A DNA stretch of 64,000 nucleotides from Craspedostauros australis. Lineage: Eukaryota; Bacillariophyta; Bacillariophyceae; Mastogloiales; Achnanthaceae. The notes beneath the pieces were generated by a model. The model was not told where the DNA came from and ran no database searches. It worked only from the letters and a program-made list of their open reading frames with translations. Location of the stretch: the NCBI GenBank assembly GCA_026770025.1, contig JAMXDE010000011.1, positions 1 to 64,000 of the forward strand, written 5' to 3'. Of the stretch, positions 22,830-33,284 are shown in pieces; within the stretch, counting starts at the first letter, position 1, and every line of letters starts with the position of its first letter. Both the position numbers and the translations under genes were made by a program.

Positions 22830-23502
22830 TCAAGCAGCATCTATGATCGTCGACATTCTCCAAAGTAGTGGACGGATTATCCTGCTCCAAATGCGGCAAC
22901 CATCTTCGGCAGCTTTCTGCTGAGTCCGGAATGGAAGATGATGGTGCCCTTGCAGGAATGAAATACTCCAACGTAAACACAAATAGAATCAGTGTTTGAA
23001 TCTAGAGAGAGAGTGTGTGTGTGTGGCTCAACGTATCGTATAGTACATACCACATCTTGATGTACTATTGGGCTCATTGCACGAGTATGTGACTGTCTTG
23101 GAACGATGAAGGTATGTCCCTCTTTCGTACGACTCGTCGAACCTGCCTTCTATTATGATTCGTGTGACGCAACGTGTGATAGTAACATCGTTGTGACGAC
23201 CACGAATCAATTTCGTTGATGTGTTTCTGATTGGTCTGCGTCAGCAAAGATACTTCTGTCATCCCTCATTGGCATCATGCCAATCAACCCCGAAGATCTG
23301 CTTCAGCAGGACGAACACGAGCCAACACTCGAACCCACAACCACAACCACAACACCGACACGACCGTGCCGGATGACAGTAGGAGACATCGCTCTCGATC
23401 TTCAATTCCCAACCTGTTACCTCCAAAGATCAACAACAACAACATCCACGACAGGAGTAAAGAAGAATCAAACACCACAGCGGACTTGTATTCGAACCAA
23501 CG
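22830..23502. other. Intergenic
   Basis: Short (GT)n/(GA)n tract at about 23003-23022; otherwise nothing recognised. Confidence 0.45.
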
Positions 23503-24414
23503 ATGATGCGAATAACGTTGCTCTCTCTTCTGGCCATCGCGACTTGGATCGATGTATGTGATGGGCTTCATCTTGGTACGCATCAGACAACTCTACTTCC
23601 GTCATCGTTCTCACCATCGTCGGCACAGCATCCATCGTCACCACGAGTGTCGCAGCCATCGCCAGCATCATCGGAGAACAGCAGAAGATCTTTCTTGCAG
23701 CGCACACCAGCTACTATCGCATCATGCATTGCCAGTACCATGCTGATATCATCGCCATCGCCTTCCCATGCCATAACCGCGCCTGTGGATACGACATCGC
23801 GCATGGTGGATGTTGGTGGTGGCTTCGATCTGCGATCCGGCAAGCAGCTCAAGACGACCGACGCAGTATTTCCAAAATCGATGGAAGGAACATGGAATTG
23901 CGAACGTGTGGTCGTGTCATCGGAGGGAGATGGTTTCCAAGCCGAATCAGCGTGGAAGGCACTTGGCGGAGGAAGTAGGAATAATGGCAAGCTCAAGGCG
24001 CCCGAACAGTACCAAGTCAAGTTCATCCCATCCGCACAAATCGGCGACGTCGAAGGTGTTGTGATGGATCGAGCATTCGAGATACAATCTCGGGCAGGCG
24101 CGACCAAGATCTTCTGGGGCACGGATTCCCCAAACGTGTTGCGTTACGATGGGAGGATGATCACCGACGTGCAAAGATCTGTGGAGCTTCCGAGTGACAA
24201 GGGGTTTGGTTCCGCCGAGTTGTTTCTGATTGAGGAAGGTCTGTTCGAACGCGCCGCGCAAGTCAAACGCAGATTCCGAAGGGGATATGATGATGGCGGC
24301 AATCGAATTGTGGAGGGCTTGGAGATCATGAAGACGTACCGTGTTTTGGATGGTGTTGCTGGGACGGAGATGCCGACATCCACAACCAAGTCGATGATCC
24401 GATTGACTCGGTAA
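23503..24414 (+). CDS. Probable thylakoid-lumen protein, DUF6816 type
   Basis: 303 residues; the ATG at 23503 and the adjacent 23506 are equivalent. Residues 1-22 form a signal peptide (ITLLSLLAIATWIDVCDG). A second targeting element, SRRSFLQR followed by a hydrophobic stretch ending SHAITAP (about 61-92), is a classic twin-arginine lumen signal. The mature part has FDLRSGKQLKTTDAVFPKSM, a G.W.C.R strand, VELPSDKGFG, and near the C-terminus GLEIMKTYRVLDGVAGTEMP then STTKS.IRLTR. These are hallmarks of the DUF6816 family of plant and algal plastid proteins. The biochemical role is unknown. The family name is from memory of its motifs. Confidence 0.75.
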   Translation: MMRITLLSLLAIATWIDVCDGLHLGTHQTTLLPSSFSPSSAQHPSSPRVSQPSPASSENSRRSFLQRTPATIASCIASTMLISSPSPSHAITAPVDTTSRMVDVGGGFDLRSGKQLKTTDAVFPKSMEGTWNCERVVVSSEGDGFQAESAWKALGGGSRNNGKLKAPEQYQVKFIPSAQIGDVEGVVMDRAFEIQSRAGATKIFWGTDSPNVLRYDGRMITDVQRSVELPSDKGFGSAELFLIEEGLFERAAQVKRRFRRGYDDGGNRIVEGLEIMKTYRVLDGVAGTEMPTSTTKSMIRLTR

Positions 24415-24670
24415 TCGCCATGATCAGTGGAGAGACAGCGTAAAACAATAGCAATTTCGAAGGACTCTTCCTCACGCTGCAAGCATTGTCGTTGCACTCT
24501 ACATCTGTCAAGCTCGTGCAACTACTCTCTAGAGCTCCCTATGAATGGAAATACTCTGCATCGTCGCTGCCGCACTTGCAGGAATGGCAGAATAATGGGG
24601 CAGAATACCTTCGTCACATGAGTAAATCGAATTTCAATCAAGAATGGCACCACATGGAGAGATACGTAAG

Positions 24671-26416
24671 CTACCGCAGCGCCTCGGTTATGACATCGCG
24701 ATTCGGAGCACCCCACACATCGTCTACCTTCAGATCGCCGCCGCCGCTTACTTCCTTCGTGTGCGCTCCGACGCTGGCCAACGACAGAACGGAGACGGCA
24801 CTTTCGCCGCCCGCGATGGCTTCTTCCGGAAATTGGACCCCGGCCTGCACGTGACCGGCGAGGACTGCGCAGCAAAACGCGACCACACATTCACCGACGC
24901 AGGGTTCCAGATTCTCATGCGCGTAGAGGGCCGTAGCTCGGATGGATGAATCCGAATCGCACGTGACATCGCATCGCATGGCGTTGGTGGCGCCGGCAAA
25001 ATAATCGACGACACGGACGATCGGCAGCGAGAAGACTGCGAGCTTGGTCATGATCTGTTCGTTGGCAAGCAAGGATGATGGCAGCTGCGCCATGGCGCCG
25101 AGCAACGTGTTCCAGAATCCTGGTGCGGTTCCGAACAATGACTTGACGCTGCCGACTCCCAGAACGTCATGGCTGTTGATTCGTATGGTTTGGTTTGGTG
25201 TGGTTTCACGTCGTGTCGTGTGCATGATTGGTTGGCAGTATTTCGAGAAGGAACAATCCAAGAATTTGCAGCGAAGCAGCGCAGAAGTCAGAGGATGAGT
25301 GTATGATTGTGATGCGGATGGATATAATGGTTGCATACCTGTGTCATTGACCAGTACAAAGTGCTCAGTCAGGATTGGGCAACAAGGAGCAGCATGAAAC
25401 GGAGATACGACGGTCTCTCCACAGATCTCCTCGTCCACCTCATCTCCCCCGAATAGAACCATGCCGATCACTCACACGGACGCGCTCTCCAATAGATTCA
25501 AAGGGGCGATCGGCTTGTCCCCCACGATGGAACCGAAATTGACCGTCACGTAGTCCTTCATCGCCGCGACTGGAATGCGGCGACCCTTGACGACCGTCAA
25601 CGCTTCTTCCGCCAGAATGAGGAACGTCGCCACGAGCAGGGTTGCTCCGGCACCGCCCGATCCCGCTGTAAAGAACCCGAAATCGACATTGAGATCGGCT
25701 GGCTTGAGGTTCTTGTTTTGCTGCAGGACTTGCCGCACGAGCTGCTTGGCCATGAGACTGGATATGCCTGGCCAGCATCCGGTGCTGATGATGCAAGGGA
25801 CGTTGGATTCGATGGCCTTGGCATTGTACTTCGCCTTGGCGGCAGAGCCTGTGCAGTAGTCATCGCAGACGTCGATGTAAGCAACGCCGTTGGACACGCA
25901 GGCCGCGATGACACCGTTGGGTGTCTTGACCTTGCCTTGGAAGGGACCGGCCGTGTGGACGCACATATCGTAGCTGCCCCGCTCCAGCACCGATGCGACG
26001 GATTGCTCCTCCTCGCGGTCCAGAGCCTGGAATTGCACATCGTCCACCGGTAGATTGGGGAAGCTGGTGTGCCAGCGTTGCTGCGCCGCGAGGAAGGAAT
26101 CGACGCTGGTGCCACCCACGGTGACCGCCGATCCTCGCTTCAGCAGCTGCGTCACGACGCTTCCGCCCACGCGTCCCGATCCACCGACCACCAGGACATT
26201 CTTTCCGTCCAGCGCATCAAATGAGATCTCTTGCTTGGCTGCCAGGCGCAACGAAGGAAGTCTCCGAGCGGCGCAAGCACCTGCACCCCCATGAGTCTCG
26301 TGACCTGTTTTCGAAGCTGACGAAGGCCATGAAGGCAATGAAGGAACAAACGCAATGCTTGTTGAAAGACAGCATGCGAACGCATAGCACGCGACGAGGC
26401 AATGCGATCTGATCAT
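24671..26416 (-). CDS. Saccharopine-dehydrogenase-like oxidoreductase, plastid-directed
   Basis: Two exons, 26416-25476 and 25172-24671, with a 303-bp intron. The donor GTGAGT and acceptor CAACAG restore a continuous frame, NLLESASV joined to HDVLGVGS, giving 480 residues. The N-terminus (from MIRSHCLV) is a signal peptide ending in SIAFVPSL, an ASAFAP-type import site. The Rossmann nucleotide-binding motif VLVVGGSGRVGGSVV lies at about residues 72-86. Downstream are MCVHTAGPFQG, YIDVCDD, GCWPGISSLMA and APLNLLE, followed after the splice by SLFGTAPGFWN. This is the saccharopine-dehydrogenase-like NADP-binding family found in algae and cyanobacteria; the substrate is unknown. An in-frame TGA directly after exon 1 is removed by the intron and is not a defect. 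Confidence 0.85.
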
Positions 26417-26635
26417 CGTCGAGCAAGGGAGTTGTATGATGTTTACTCTCGAGAAGAGTGTTGTGTTTGGGCATCGTGGGTCGAAGTTCGCGCAAGGTGT
26501 ATTGCCGTCTTCTCGAGGGGGAATCTGAGCGAACGCAGATGGCGAACATTTCTGAGTCAAGGATACGCACGCACGTGACAAAGCGGAGTCGCGATCGGGC
26601 TAGTTGCAGAGTTTTGGCCCCTTGTTGCCACTGGT

Positions 26636-27479
26636 TTGCTTGCTTTTGGGGTAAACGGTGATTTAATATTTACATCTGTTTTGTGTTTTGTCTCACTGAT
26701 CCGTCTTCTACGTCAAAGGGAACGGATTCCACGTCATGCAAAACGAGTCACGACAGAGGAAGAGACATCGTGTGGTTCTTCCTCTACAAGACAACATGAT
26801 GACTGCGCACAGCAACACCAGAATGCACCAGGCCATGACAGCCAACAACAGTCCGCGTTGACCAATCTCACAATGGAAACCAACAAAATCCAATCGTCTC
26901 GGAATCCGACGAAGGGCATTGACGATCTGTCCGACGCAGATGAAACAGCAGCAGCACAAGCCGCAACTGCTGATGCCAATGCTGACAATCCCAAGCGCGA
27001 AGACTCGTCCTTTCTCACCATCCATCCCAACAACATCAATATTGTCAACCATGATGACCTGGATAACGATGCTGCAAACAACTGCGAACTGCCAGAGGAG
27101 ATGGATGCCGACAGCATCCGAGAATCAACCTTCGCCAGCATGTTCCTTGGTTCCGCGAACTACACCACCAACCATCGCAACACCCTGGCTGTATTCCACA
27201 TTCCAGGCGATTTTGGGCAACGACGCCATCAAGTCCATGGAAGTGGCGGATGAACTCCGATATGTTGATCGGGCGCACTTCGTCCCACAAAGCCAACTTC
27301 GAACGGCCCACAGCCGTCAGCCCATTCAAGATGGCTACGTCCACGTCTCAGCCCTGCACATGTGCGGCTTCACCAGGGAGCTTCTCGACCTTCGTCCCAA
27401 CACTTCGCCCAAGGTACCCAATGCAAGTTTGGGAACCGGATACCTGATGTGTCTCATTGCATCATCAAGATCAGCCTGA
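26636..27479 (+). pseudogene. Truncated isoaspartyl-methyltransferase-like (PCMTD type) relic
   Basis: A first frame (ATG 26873) encodes a disordered Asp/Asn-rich leader ending STFASMFLGSANYTTNHRNTL. The methyltransferase homology continues in another frame from about 27190: VADELRYVDRAHFVPQSQL, then DGYVHVSALHMCGF and a degraded motif I, NASLGTGYLM, followed shortly by a stop at 27477. In the PCMT/PCMTD family the first motif is followed by about 150 more residues of the fold, and none is recognisable downstream. One frame change plus loss of the C-terminal half indicates a pseudogene. Unrecognised introns are a less likely alternative. Confidence 0.55.
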
Positions 27480-29809
27480 CTATGGAATCAATCAACTCGA
27501 ATCGCGTTTCAGACATGTTTGAAGCTAGCATATTTCGAGGTCGATTAATACATGAGTGCAGGAAGATATGTGCTGTGTTGGTGGAGCCTGCAACTTACAT
27601 GCACAAGATAGGCTGATCACGACGCCCATCAGAAACACAAGGACAACACAGAGAGGACAGTCGCAAGCTGCCTTGTACCATCCAGTCTTTCCTTTGTGGA
27701 GGGTCACAGCCATTCCACATTGTTGTACAAGCTAAAACTACAAGCAGCAGAGAATCAACAGCAGCTCGTCCCAGATGCGCAGTGTTTCCGTTGTTCACTT
27801 TGTGAGGAGAATTTGTTGTGGTTGTGGAATGGATTCGCAATTCGGGACTCACCAAGTGTTCCCATTGTTGGGAGCATTTAGTAGATTTGTGGTTAATCTA
27901 CATGGCCCCCAACAGCAAAAACTGGTTGAGAACACCAAACACAACACGACAACATGACAATGGAGAAACACAACAAAACTCCTCAAGCGCCGTCGAACGG
28001 CATCATCGGCACTGCGACAACCGGCGGTCCAGTGCAAGATCTGAGCGAATAGGCGGAACCGCCATGAAAATTTTGGTGGATGAGCGAGAGAGGTCTGTCG
28101 GAGTGGTTCATTTGGGGCCGTGGCAGGCCCACGCGCAAACGACACGATTCGGAGGAACATCTGCTCATTGGATATGGTCTCTGCCTGGAATGCACAGGCC
28201 ATCCCAACGACCATGGATAGGCAAGACGCATCCAAGAGGATACGATGAAGATGTACACGAAGTTTGAGGGTCGGGGGTGGCCTGGAAGGTGCCCTCCGCA
28301 AGAAACAAGTGGAGGGCAAGAGTTTTTGGTGGGTGGCGGCGGACACATCACGTGACTTCGCTGGTGATGGGTGCCATTCACAAGTCACCCAAATCGCCAA
28401 GCCACCATACGAGATGTGTTCGGAATCAACTCAAGATGGCCAGGGCGGAGCCTTCTCCACGGATACGGTCTGGAAGAGGCTGCAGCCTGGGATGCACACA
28501 AAATGGTTTTTTTGGGGGTGTCAGAAAGACAACATGGTGGCATCATCACATGGAGATGTACCTTTGGAGGTATGAACTCCCCACCCATTCTGAACACAGC
28601 AGTGTGTCACTAGAGAATGTGGGAACGCATGAGGGTCATGTGGAGGAGCTGCAAGGATCGTATCGACGAGATACGGATCCAAATACGAATGGCATCCGCA
28701 TCAAAATCGGGTTTTCAAAATTTCTGCTTTGCAGTGCAGGGAGACTTTGGAGTATGAGATGTGGCTATGCGTGGAGAAGCTTCATGGGGTGGATATATGG
28801 GGGGATATATGGAGCCAATGTGATGCGCAAATTGAGAGAATGCCAGGATGATGATGATGATCATGGGCGCTGGAGGGAGGGCAGCATGGTGGCATCCAGA
28901 TTTTTTTGGCATCCACCACCTGACAAACAGCAAGCCAAAACAATGTTAAAAATAAATTTCATACAAGTTTAACTTCGATATTCAGAACCACTGATAGGCA
29001 CGCGTCCGAATTCACTGTTTATTTTAAATTTTAAATGATGTGTTGTTGAGATATAACATCATAAGCAGTTATTTGGATGGTTTTGGTTGTGCTCTATTTC
29101 AGTCTACTTTAACACGAGTCATTGCCCGCAAAACTCCACAAAACTCCACAACTAGTGTTATCGCGAGTGCATCAACTGCGATCTGCACTTCGCATCATTG
29201 TATTGCATCACATAATACAACGGCATGCTACGCTATTGTAGTTGTATGCTATTTAGTACTCCATCGGGATCACACAGCTCCCAAAGGATACAGCAGCACC
29301 TGCATCCAGTGCTGTGCACGACGATGTACCATACGAGTAGCGCACTGCCGCTGTGTTCCTATTAGAGTAGAGTACTTCTGTACGTCGTGTGTATGGTACC
29401 ACATCCCATCTCTGAGTGTAGACAGTGCGAAGTGGGTCGCGTGGTATGGTTTGGGCAGCCGTGATCAAGCCGCCAATACTCGTACAATCGAGGCGATGAG
29501 ATTGCAAAGTGACAGACCAAGTGGAGCCAGATAGCCTGGCATTCCGCGTCCACTGCATCTCAGTTCATTGCATGCTGCTTGTAGTTGCCCCCCTTGGGGA
29601 TCGCCTTGTGATGGAGAAGAATAGTCATACTCGTATTGTGGGGTACCCACATCACTTGATGGAGAGCTCAAACAGAAACCAAGAAGTGAGCATGTCGATT
29701 CCATTGGAGTCATTCACTTCATCCTTTCCTTTTGTCGTTCGTTTGAGGGAGGCAGACCATGCTCCGTCAACATCGACCAACTCATTCACCCATCAATCCA
29801 TGCGTTGAG
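27480..29809. other. Intergenic region with a GC-poor segment
   Basis: No recognisable domain in any frame. A plus frame of 231 codons (28277-28972) has unusual Trp/His/Gly-rich composition and is probably not coding. Base composition shifts to AT-rich at about 28920-29240, including a TTTAAATTTTAAATGATG stretch. Could be remains of an insertion next to the methyltransferase relic, but I see no terminal repeats or transposase. Confidence 0.4.
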
Positions 29810-31693
29810 CTACTCATCATCGTCAATCGGCTGACCCGTCTTGACCCACGCATTGGATTGGAATTCGAACTTGAGGTGCTGCAGCTCTTCCTTCTTGTAG
29901 TTCTCGAAGTGTTTCAGATCAAATCCATGCCATGCACAGAACTTCGCATCCGTGGCGGTGGCCAGAGCGCTCAATTTGGGCTGGATGTTGCCCTGTGATT
30001 GTGCATAATGCCATCGTGGCAGCATCCGTTTGTGCAATGAGGCTGCCAGATCACGTCCGCTGATCCTGCCTCTTGTCATGTATCCCATGCGGTGCAGGAA
30101 TTCCACCTTGGGACGCAGGTTGCGCTCCAAACTCAATTTCAGGAGGTCTGGTGACGTGCGCAGCATGGAGATCGCGGTGGGCTGATCCCATGTGCTGCAC
30201 AGGAACTCCACAGTTGGTTGGATGTTGTCTGTCAGGTTCTTGGTATAGACCGCGATGGCCTTGCGCAAGACGAGCGCTGCCAACGAGGCGGGCCGGTCCT
30301 GGCCATACGCGTTGTTCTCAATGGCATCAAAGTATGCGATCTTGGTTTCCAGGTTGCACAATGACAGCCGCAAGAACCTAGGATGTTGTATCAGCGATTT
30401 CTTGAGCTGCTGTGGTGTCAGCATGGTGAAGAGCAGATCAAATTTGGGTTGCAGGTCGTCTTCCATGGAGAGGTTGAGAATGTTGGAACCACGTCGCAAG
30501 AGCAGCTTTGTTGTCTCGGCGCGACTGAGCTGCAGAGTATCCACCAGGTACTCCACACGCTGTTGCAGGTTGCCTTCCGTGTTCATCCAGGCATTTTGCA
30601 ACGCCGTCTTCAAGATGGTATTGATGACTTCGTTCGTGGATTTGCGTTGTTGACGAAGGACCTCCTCATCAAGCACAGATCGCAGGTAGGTCACATCAGC
30701 ATCGAACTTGACATGGGTGCTTACTGATGTGGCGATGTCACCTTCCATCTGGGCGCTTACTGATGTGGCGATGTCACCTTCCATCTGGGTGCTTACTGGT
30801 GTGGCGATGTCACCTTCCATCTGGGTGCTTACTGATGTGGCGATGTCACCTTCCATCTGGGTGCTGTTTGCAGGATGTGACGACTGGCCATACACCTCCT
30901 CCCAATAATACTGCATTTCTTCATAAACCACTGTGCCATCGTGCATGACGACGTAGGCAAGCAGCAGCCCGGGGTTGTGCTCCATGGCCTGCTGCAGCAT
31001 TTTGTCTCCCCACAGGTTGGTAAGGAAGTCGTAGATGGGCTTCAGCACGACAGCGACGTCCTTGCGCAGGATGCGCGGTTCCGTCTGAATGACCTTCTGC
31101 GCCACATGCGGAGGACAGACAGAGGACACAAAGTCGAGAACGTCCTGAACTTGCTGCGTCGGCAACCGATCGGCCACCAGGTACAGGTACGTTAGCGCCT
31201 CGAGCCATTCCCTTGGGAAGGGTGGATTGCGCGTTGCACCTTTGTTCTGCAGACGCTCGCGGACAAGGGAGTGTGCGTCGTCGTCTCGTATTTGGTCGAA
31301 GTGCGAGCGGATGACACTCATGAGGTGCCACGCCTTGGCGTTTGCGTTGGATGGTGCCGATGGTGCCAGTGCATCTGTCTTGGCGTTCACGTTGGTGCCC
31401 TTCTTGGCGTCCTTCTTGGCATCTGATGGAGCTGACTGGGACGGATCGGCGTTTGATGCCAGCAATCTGGACCATTCATTCCGCGTCGGCGTGTTCACAC
31501 ATGTTGGGGACGGCGGCAGATGAGAGTCTGTGTGTCGGTGGATGTTCGAGTATGGATCAGTGTTTGACAGCCTCCAGCGATATTGACCATGGCCATGCTG
31601 GTGGCGGTTGCTTGCAAAGGCGGCTGTGGTTGCTGCTTGTGCCAGAGCAGCGACGCCCACTGAGAAGACAAGGGCATGCCTCCCAAGCATCAT
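29810..31693 (-). CDS. mTERF-family plastid protein
   Basis: About 627 residues starting at tandem ATGs at 31693/31690; the frame is open further upstream but those Met codons precede no targeting signal. The signal peptide LVFSVGVAALAQAATTAAFAS ends in an ASAFAP-like site. The C-terminal two thirds contains repeated helical units of mTERF type: RVEYLVDTLQLSRAETTKLL, KFDLLFTMLTPQQLKKSLIQ, HPRFLRLSL, TVEFLCSTW, LKLSLERNLRPKVEFLHRMG. mTERF proteins bind nucleic acid and regulate organelle transcription, splicing or ribosome assembly. A 12-residue sequence (STQMEGDIATSV) is repeated four times in the middle, encoded by the minisatellite at 30714. This lengthens a linker between helical blocks. 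Confidence 0.8.
   Translation of the reverse strand: MMLGRHALVFSVGVAALAQAATTAAFASNRHQHGHGQYRWRLSNTDPYSNIHRHTDSHLPPSPTCVNTPTRNEWSRLLASNADPSQSAPSDAKKDAKKGTNVNAKTDALAPSAPSNANAKAWHLMSVIRSHFDQIRDDDAHSLVRERLQNKGATRNPPFPREWLEALTYLYLVADRLPTQQVQDVLDFVSSVCPPHVAQKVIQTEPRILRKDVAVVLKPIYDFLTNLWGDKMLQQAMEHNPGLLLAYVVMHDGTVVYEEMQYYWEEVYGQSSHPANSTQMEGDIATSVSTQMEGDIATPVSTQMEGDIATSVSAQMEGDIATSVSTHVKFDADVTYLRSVLDEEVLRQQRKSTNEVINTILKTALQNAWMNTEGNLQQRVEYLVDTLQLSRAETTKLLLRRGSNILNLSMEDDLQPKFDLLFTMLTPQQLKKSLIQHPRFLRLSLCNLETKIAYFDAIENNAYGQDRPASLAALVLRKAIAVYTKNLTDNIQPTVEFLCSTWDQPTAISMLRTSPDLLKLSLERNLRPKVEFLHRMGYMTRGRISGRDLAASLHKRMLPRWHYAQSQGNIQPKLSALATATDAKFCAWHGFDLKHFENYKKEELQHLKFEFQSNAWVKTGQPIDDDE
30714..30865. repeat. 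In-frame 36-bp minisatellite inside the mTERF gene
   Basis: Four 36-bp units (30714-30749, 30750-30785, 30786-30821, 30822-30857) plus a partial fifth differ at only one or two positions each. Since 36 is divisible by three, copy-number change preserves the reading frame. The near identity implies very recent expansion. Confidence 0.95.
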
Positions 31694-32099
31694 GCTCTTC
31701 AGTTTCGGACGGCAGACGCTTCGATCCTGTTTCCTTCTCTTCTTCGATGCATCATTCGTGCTTGTGCTCATGACCGCGCAAGTACTCGTATTCATGATCG
31801 TTGTGCGTATCTGTGCGAGAATCATTGAGAGTGATAGGAGCACACCATGTACAATACCATCGATGCATGGAGCAATGAAGTAATAGTGGTGGGTGAAAAG
31901 AAGTGAGTGTGAGCATCTCTATGATTTGATGTGCTTGCCATCCGTCCCCCAATCCACGGCCTCGCTGACACACGTGAGTGGCGAAGAAGAAGTTCGTGTG
32001 GTATGTTCTTTTGTAAACACGGAACTCGGATTCATGGAAGATTTGTTTGCCGAGCGTGTTTGTCGAAGCACTTGTCAGGGTTTTCGGTGCTTTGTCAGC
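31694..32099. other. Intergenic between divergent mTERF and ankyrin genes
   Basis: About 400 bp; no gene supported. Expected to carry the mTERF promoter. Confidence 0.45.
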
Positions 32100-32372
32100 G
32101 AACACAGACAAACACAGGCACACACAGAGAGAGAAAGAGAAGACCCACCTGAACAAGACAACAACACACACCACCCAACCCCACGCTCGAGCACATCAAC
32201 AACAGACATCGAGTCGCCACGCATACTCATCACAAAGCGGATGGTAACCATCCTCATACAAGCCATTGAAGACACATGATCGATATCATTGCCATAGGCA
32301 GCTCAGACCACACACTTCCTCGACAGCCAATCCAACACCAATCGTCCAGCAACCATCAACCATCCTCTCAAA
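32100..32372 (+). promoter_or_regulatory. Duplicated 5' flank of ankyrin gene copy 2
   Basis: Homologous to about 5050-5355, including the ACACAGGCACACACAGAGA stretch, the ACAACAGACATCGAG block and the block spanning the ATG. It preserves upstream sequence of both paralogues, so shared regulation is plausible. Confidence 0.55.
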
Positions 32373-33089
32373 ATGCCGAATGTTACGATTGTACAACTCT
32401 TTGCTGCTGCCAGGGCAGGTGACTTGTCGGTGTTGAAGAAATGGAAGGAGCAGAACAAGACACAGGACGAAGGAGTTGATATCAACAAGGTTAAAGACTA
32501 CATTGGTTGGACTCCCCTCCATGAGGCATGCCGCTACGACAAGCTGGAGTGTGTGAAGTACCTCATCGAATCATGTGAGGCGAACATCGACGCCAAAGCC
32601 GGCTATGGCTTGACTCCCCTTCATTGGGCATGCCGCAACGGCCACCTGGAGTGTGTGAAGTACCTCATCGAATCACGTGGGGCGAACATCAACTGCAAAA
32701 CCTTCACTGGCTGCAGTCCCCTTCATCTGGCATGCCACAACGGCCAGCTGGAGTGTATCGATTACTTCATTAAATCATGTGGGGTTGACGTCAACTGCAA
32801 AGACAGCCTTGGTTCCACTATCCTTCATTGGGTATGCCGCAATGGCCAGCTGGAGTGTGCCAAGTACCTCGTCGAATCATGTGGGGCCGAAGTCAACTGC
32901 CAAAACAACTATGGTCACACTCCCCTTCATGGCACATGCTACAATGGCCACCTGGAGTGTGTGGAGTCCCTCATTAGAGGACTTTCGCCTTCAGTTCACA
33001 CACAACTGCAACAACTGCAGAAACGCTTGCAACAAAGCGAGCAAGAGAATGAACAACCACAAGAACAGTTGAGACAGCAATTGAAGTGA
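32373..33089 (+). CDS. Ankyrin-repeat protein, paralogue of the 5356 gene
   Basis: 238 residues with six ankyrin repeats (about residues 40-205; TPLHEACRYDKLECVKYLIE and variants), one or two more than the paralogue at 5356. An acidic/Gln-rich tail follows. The stop TGA at 33087-33089 stands where the paralogue has CGA, and the same frame stays open beyond it for about 60 codons of clearly homologous sequence. The ancestral protein therefore extended into a BTB domain, and the stop is a single C-to-T change. The present product would be an ankyrin-only protein. Function unknown; ankyrin-BTB proteins often act as substrate adaptors of Cullin-3 ligases. Confidence 0.75.
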   Translation: MPNVTIVQLFAAARAGDLSVLKKWKEQNKTQDEGVDINKVKDYIGWTPLHEACRYDKLECVKYLIESCEANIDAKAGYGLTPLHWACRNGHLECVKYLIESRGANINCKTFTGCSPLHLACHNGQLECIDYFIKSCGVDVNCKDSLGSTILHWVCRNGQLECAKYLVESCGAEVNCQNNYGHTPLHGTCYNGHLECVESLIRGLSPSVHTQLQQLQKRLQQSEQENEQPQEQLRQQLK

Positions 33090-33284
33090 AAGAAGCAAGA
33101 GAATGAACACAAACACAGTGCCCACAAGAGGACAAACGTCAGCATTGGAAAAGACCGTCTCAGATGCTTCCAAACTGAGGACAGGACAGACACCATCTTC
33201 TTGTGTGGACAGGGCGACGAACAGCAACCAATCAAGGCAAACGCCGAAGTCCTGATGATCACCGTCCCATCCATTGAGACACTG
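33090..33284 (+). pseudogene. Residual linker of ankyrin-BTB copy 2, cut off at a breakpoint
   Basis: Beyond the stop the frame continues with KQENEHKHSAHKR, IGKDRLRCFQTEDRTD, LCGQGDEQQPIKANAEV and MITVPSIETL, matching copy 1. Homology ends abruptly at about 33284, where the sequence passes into the duplicated segment also present at the window start. The whole BTB half is missing. Confidence 0.7.

Noticed and set aside
25472-25474. In-frame TGA between two adjacent open frames of the saccharopine-dehydrogenase-like gene, suggestive of selenocysteine or read-through
   Set aside because: A canonical GT-AG intron (25173-25475) removes it and joins conserved blocks in frame; no special decoding is needed.
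30921-31475. 184-codon minus-strand frame inside the mTERF gene
   Set aside because: Out-of-phase shadow of the mTERF coding frame.
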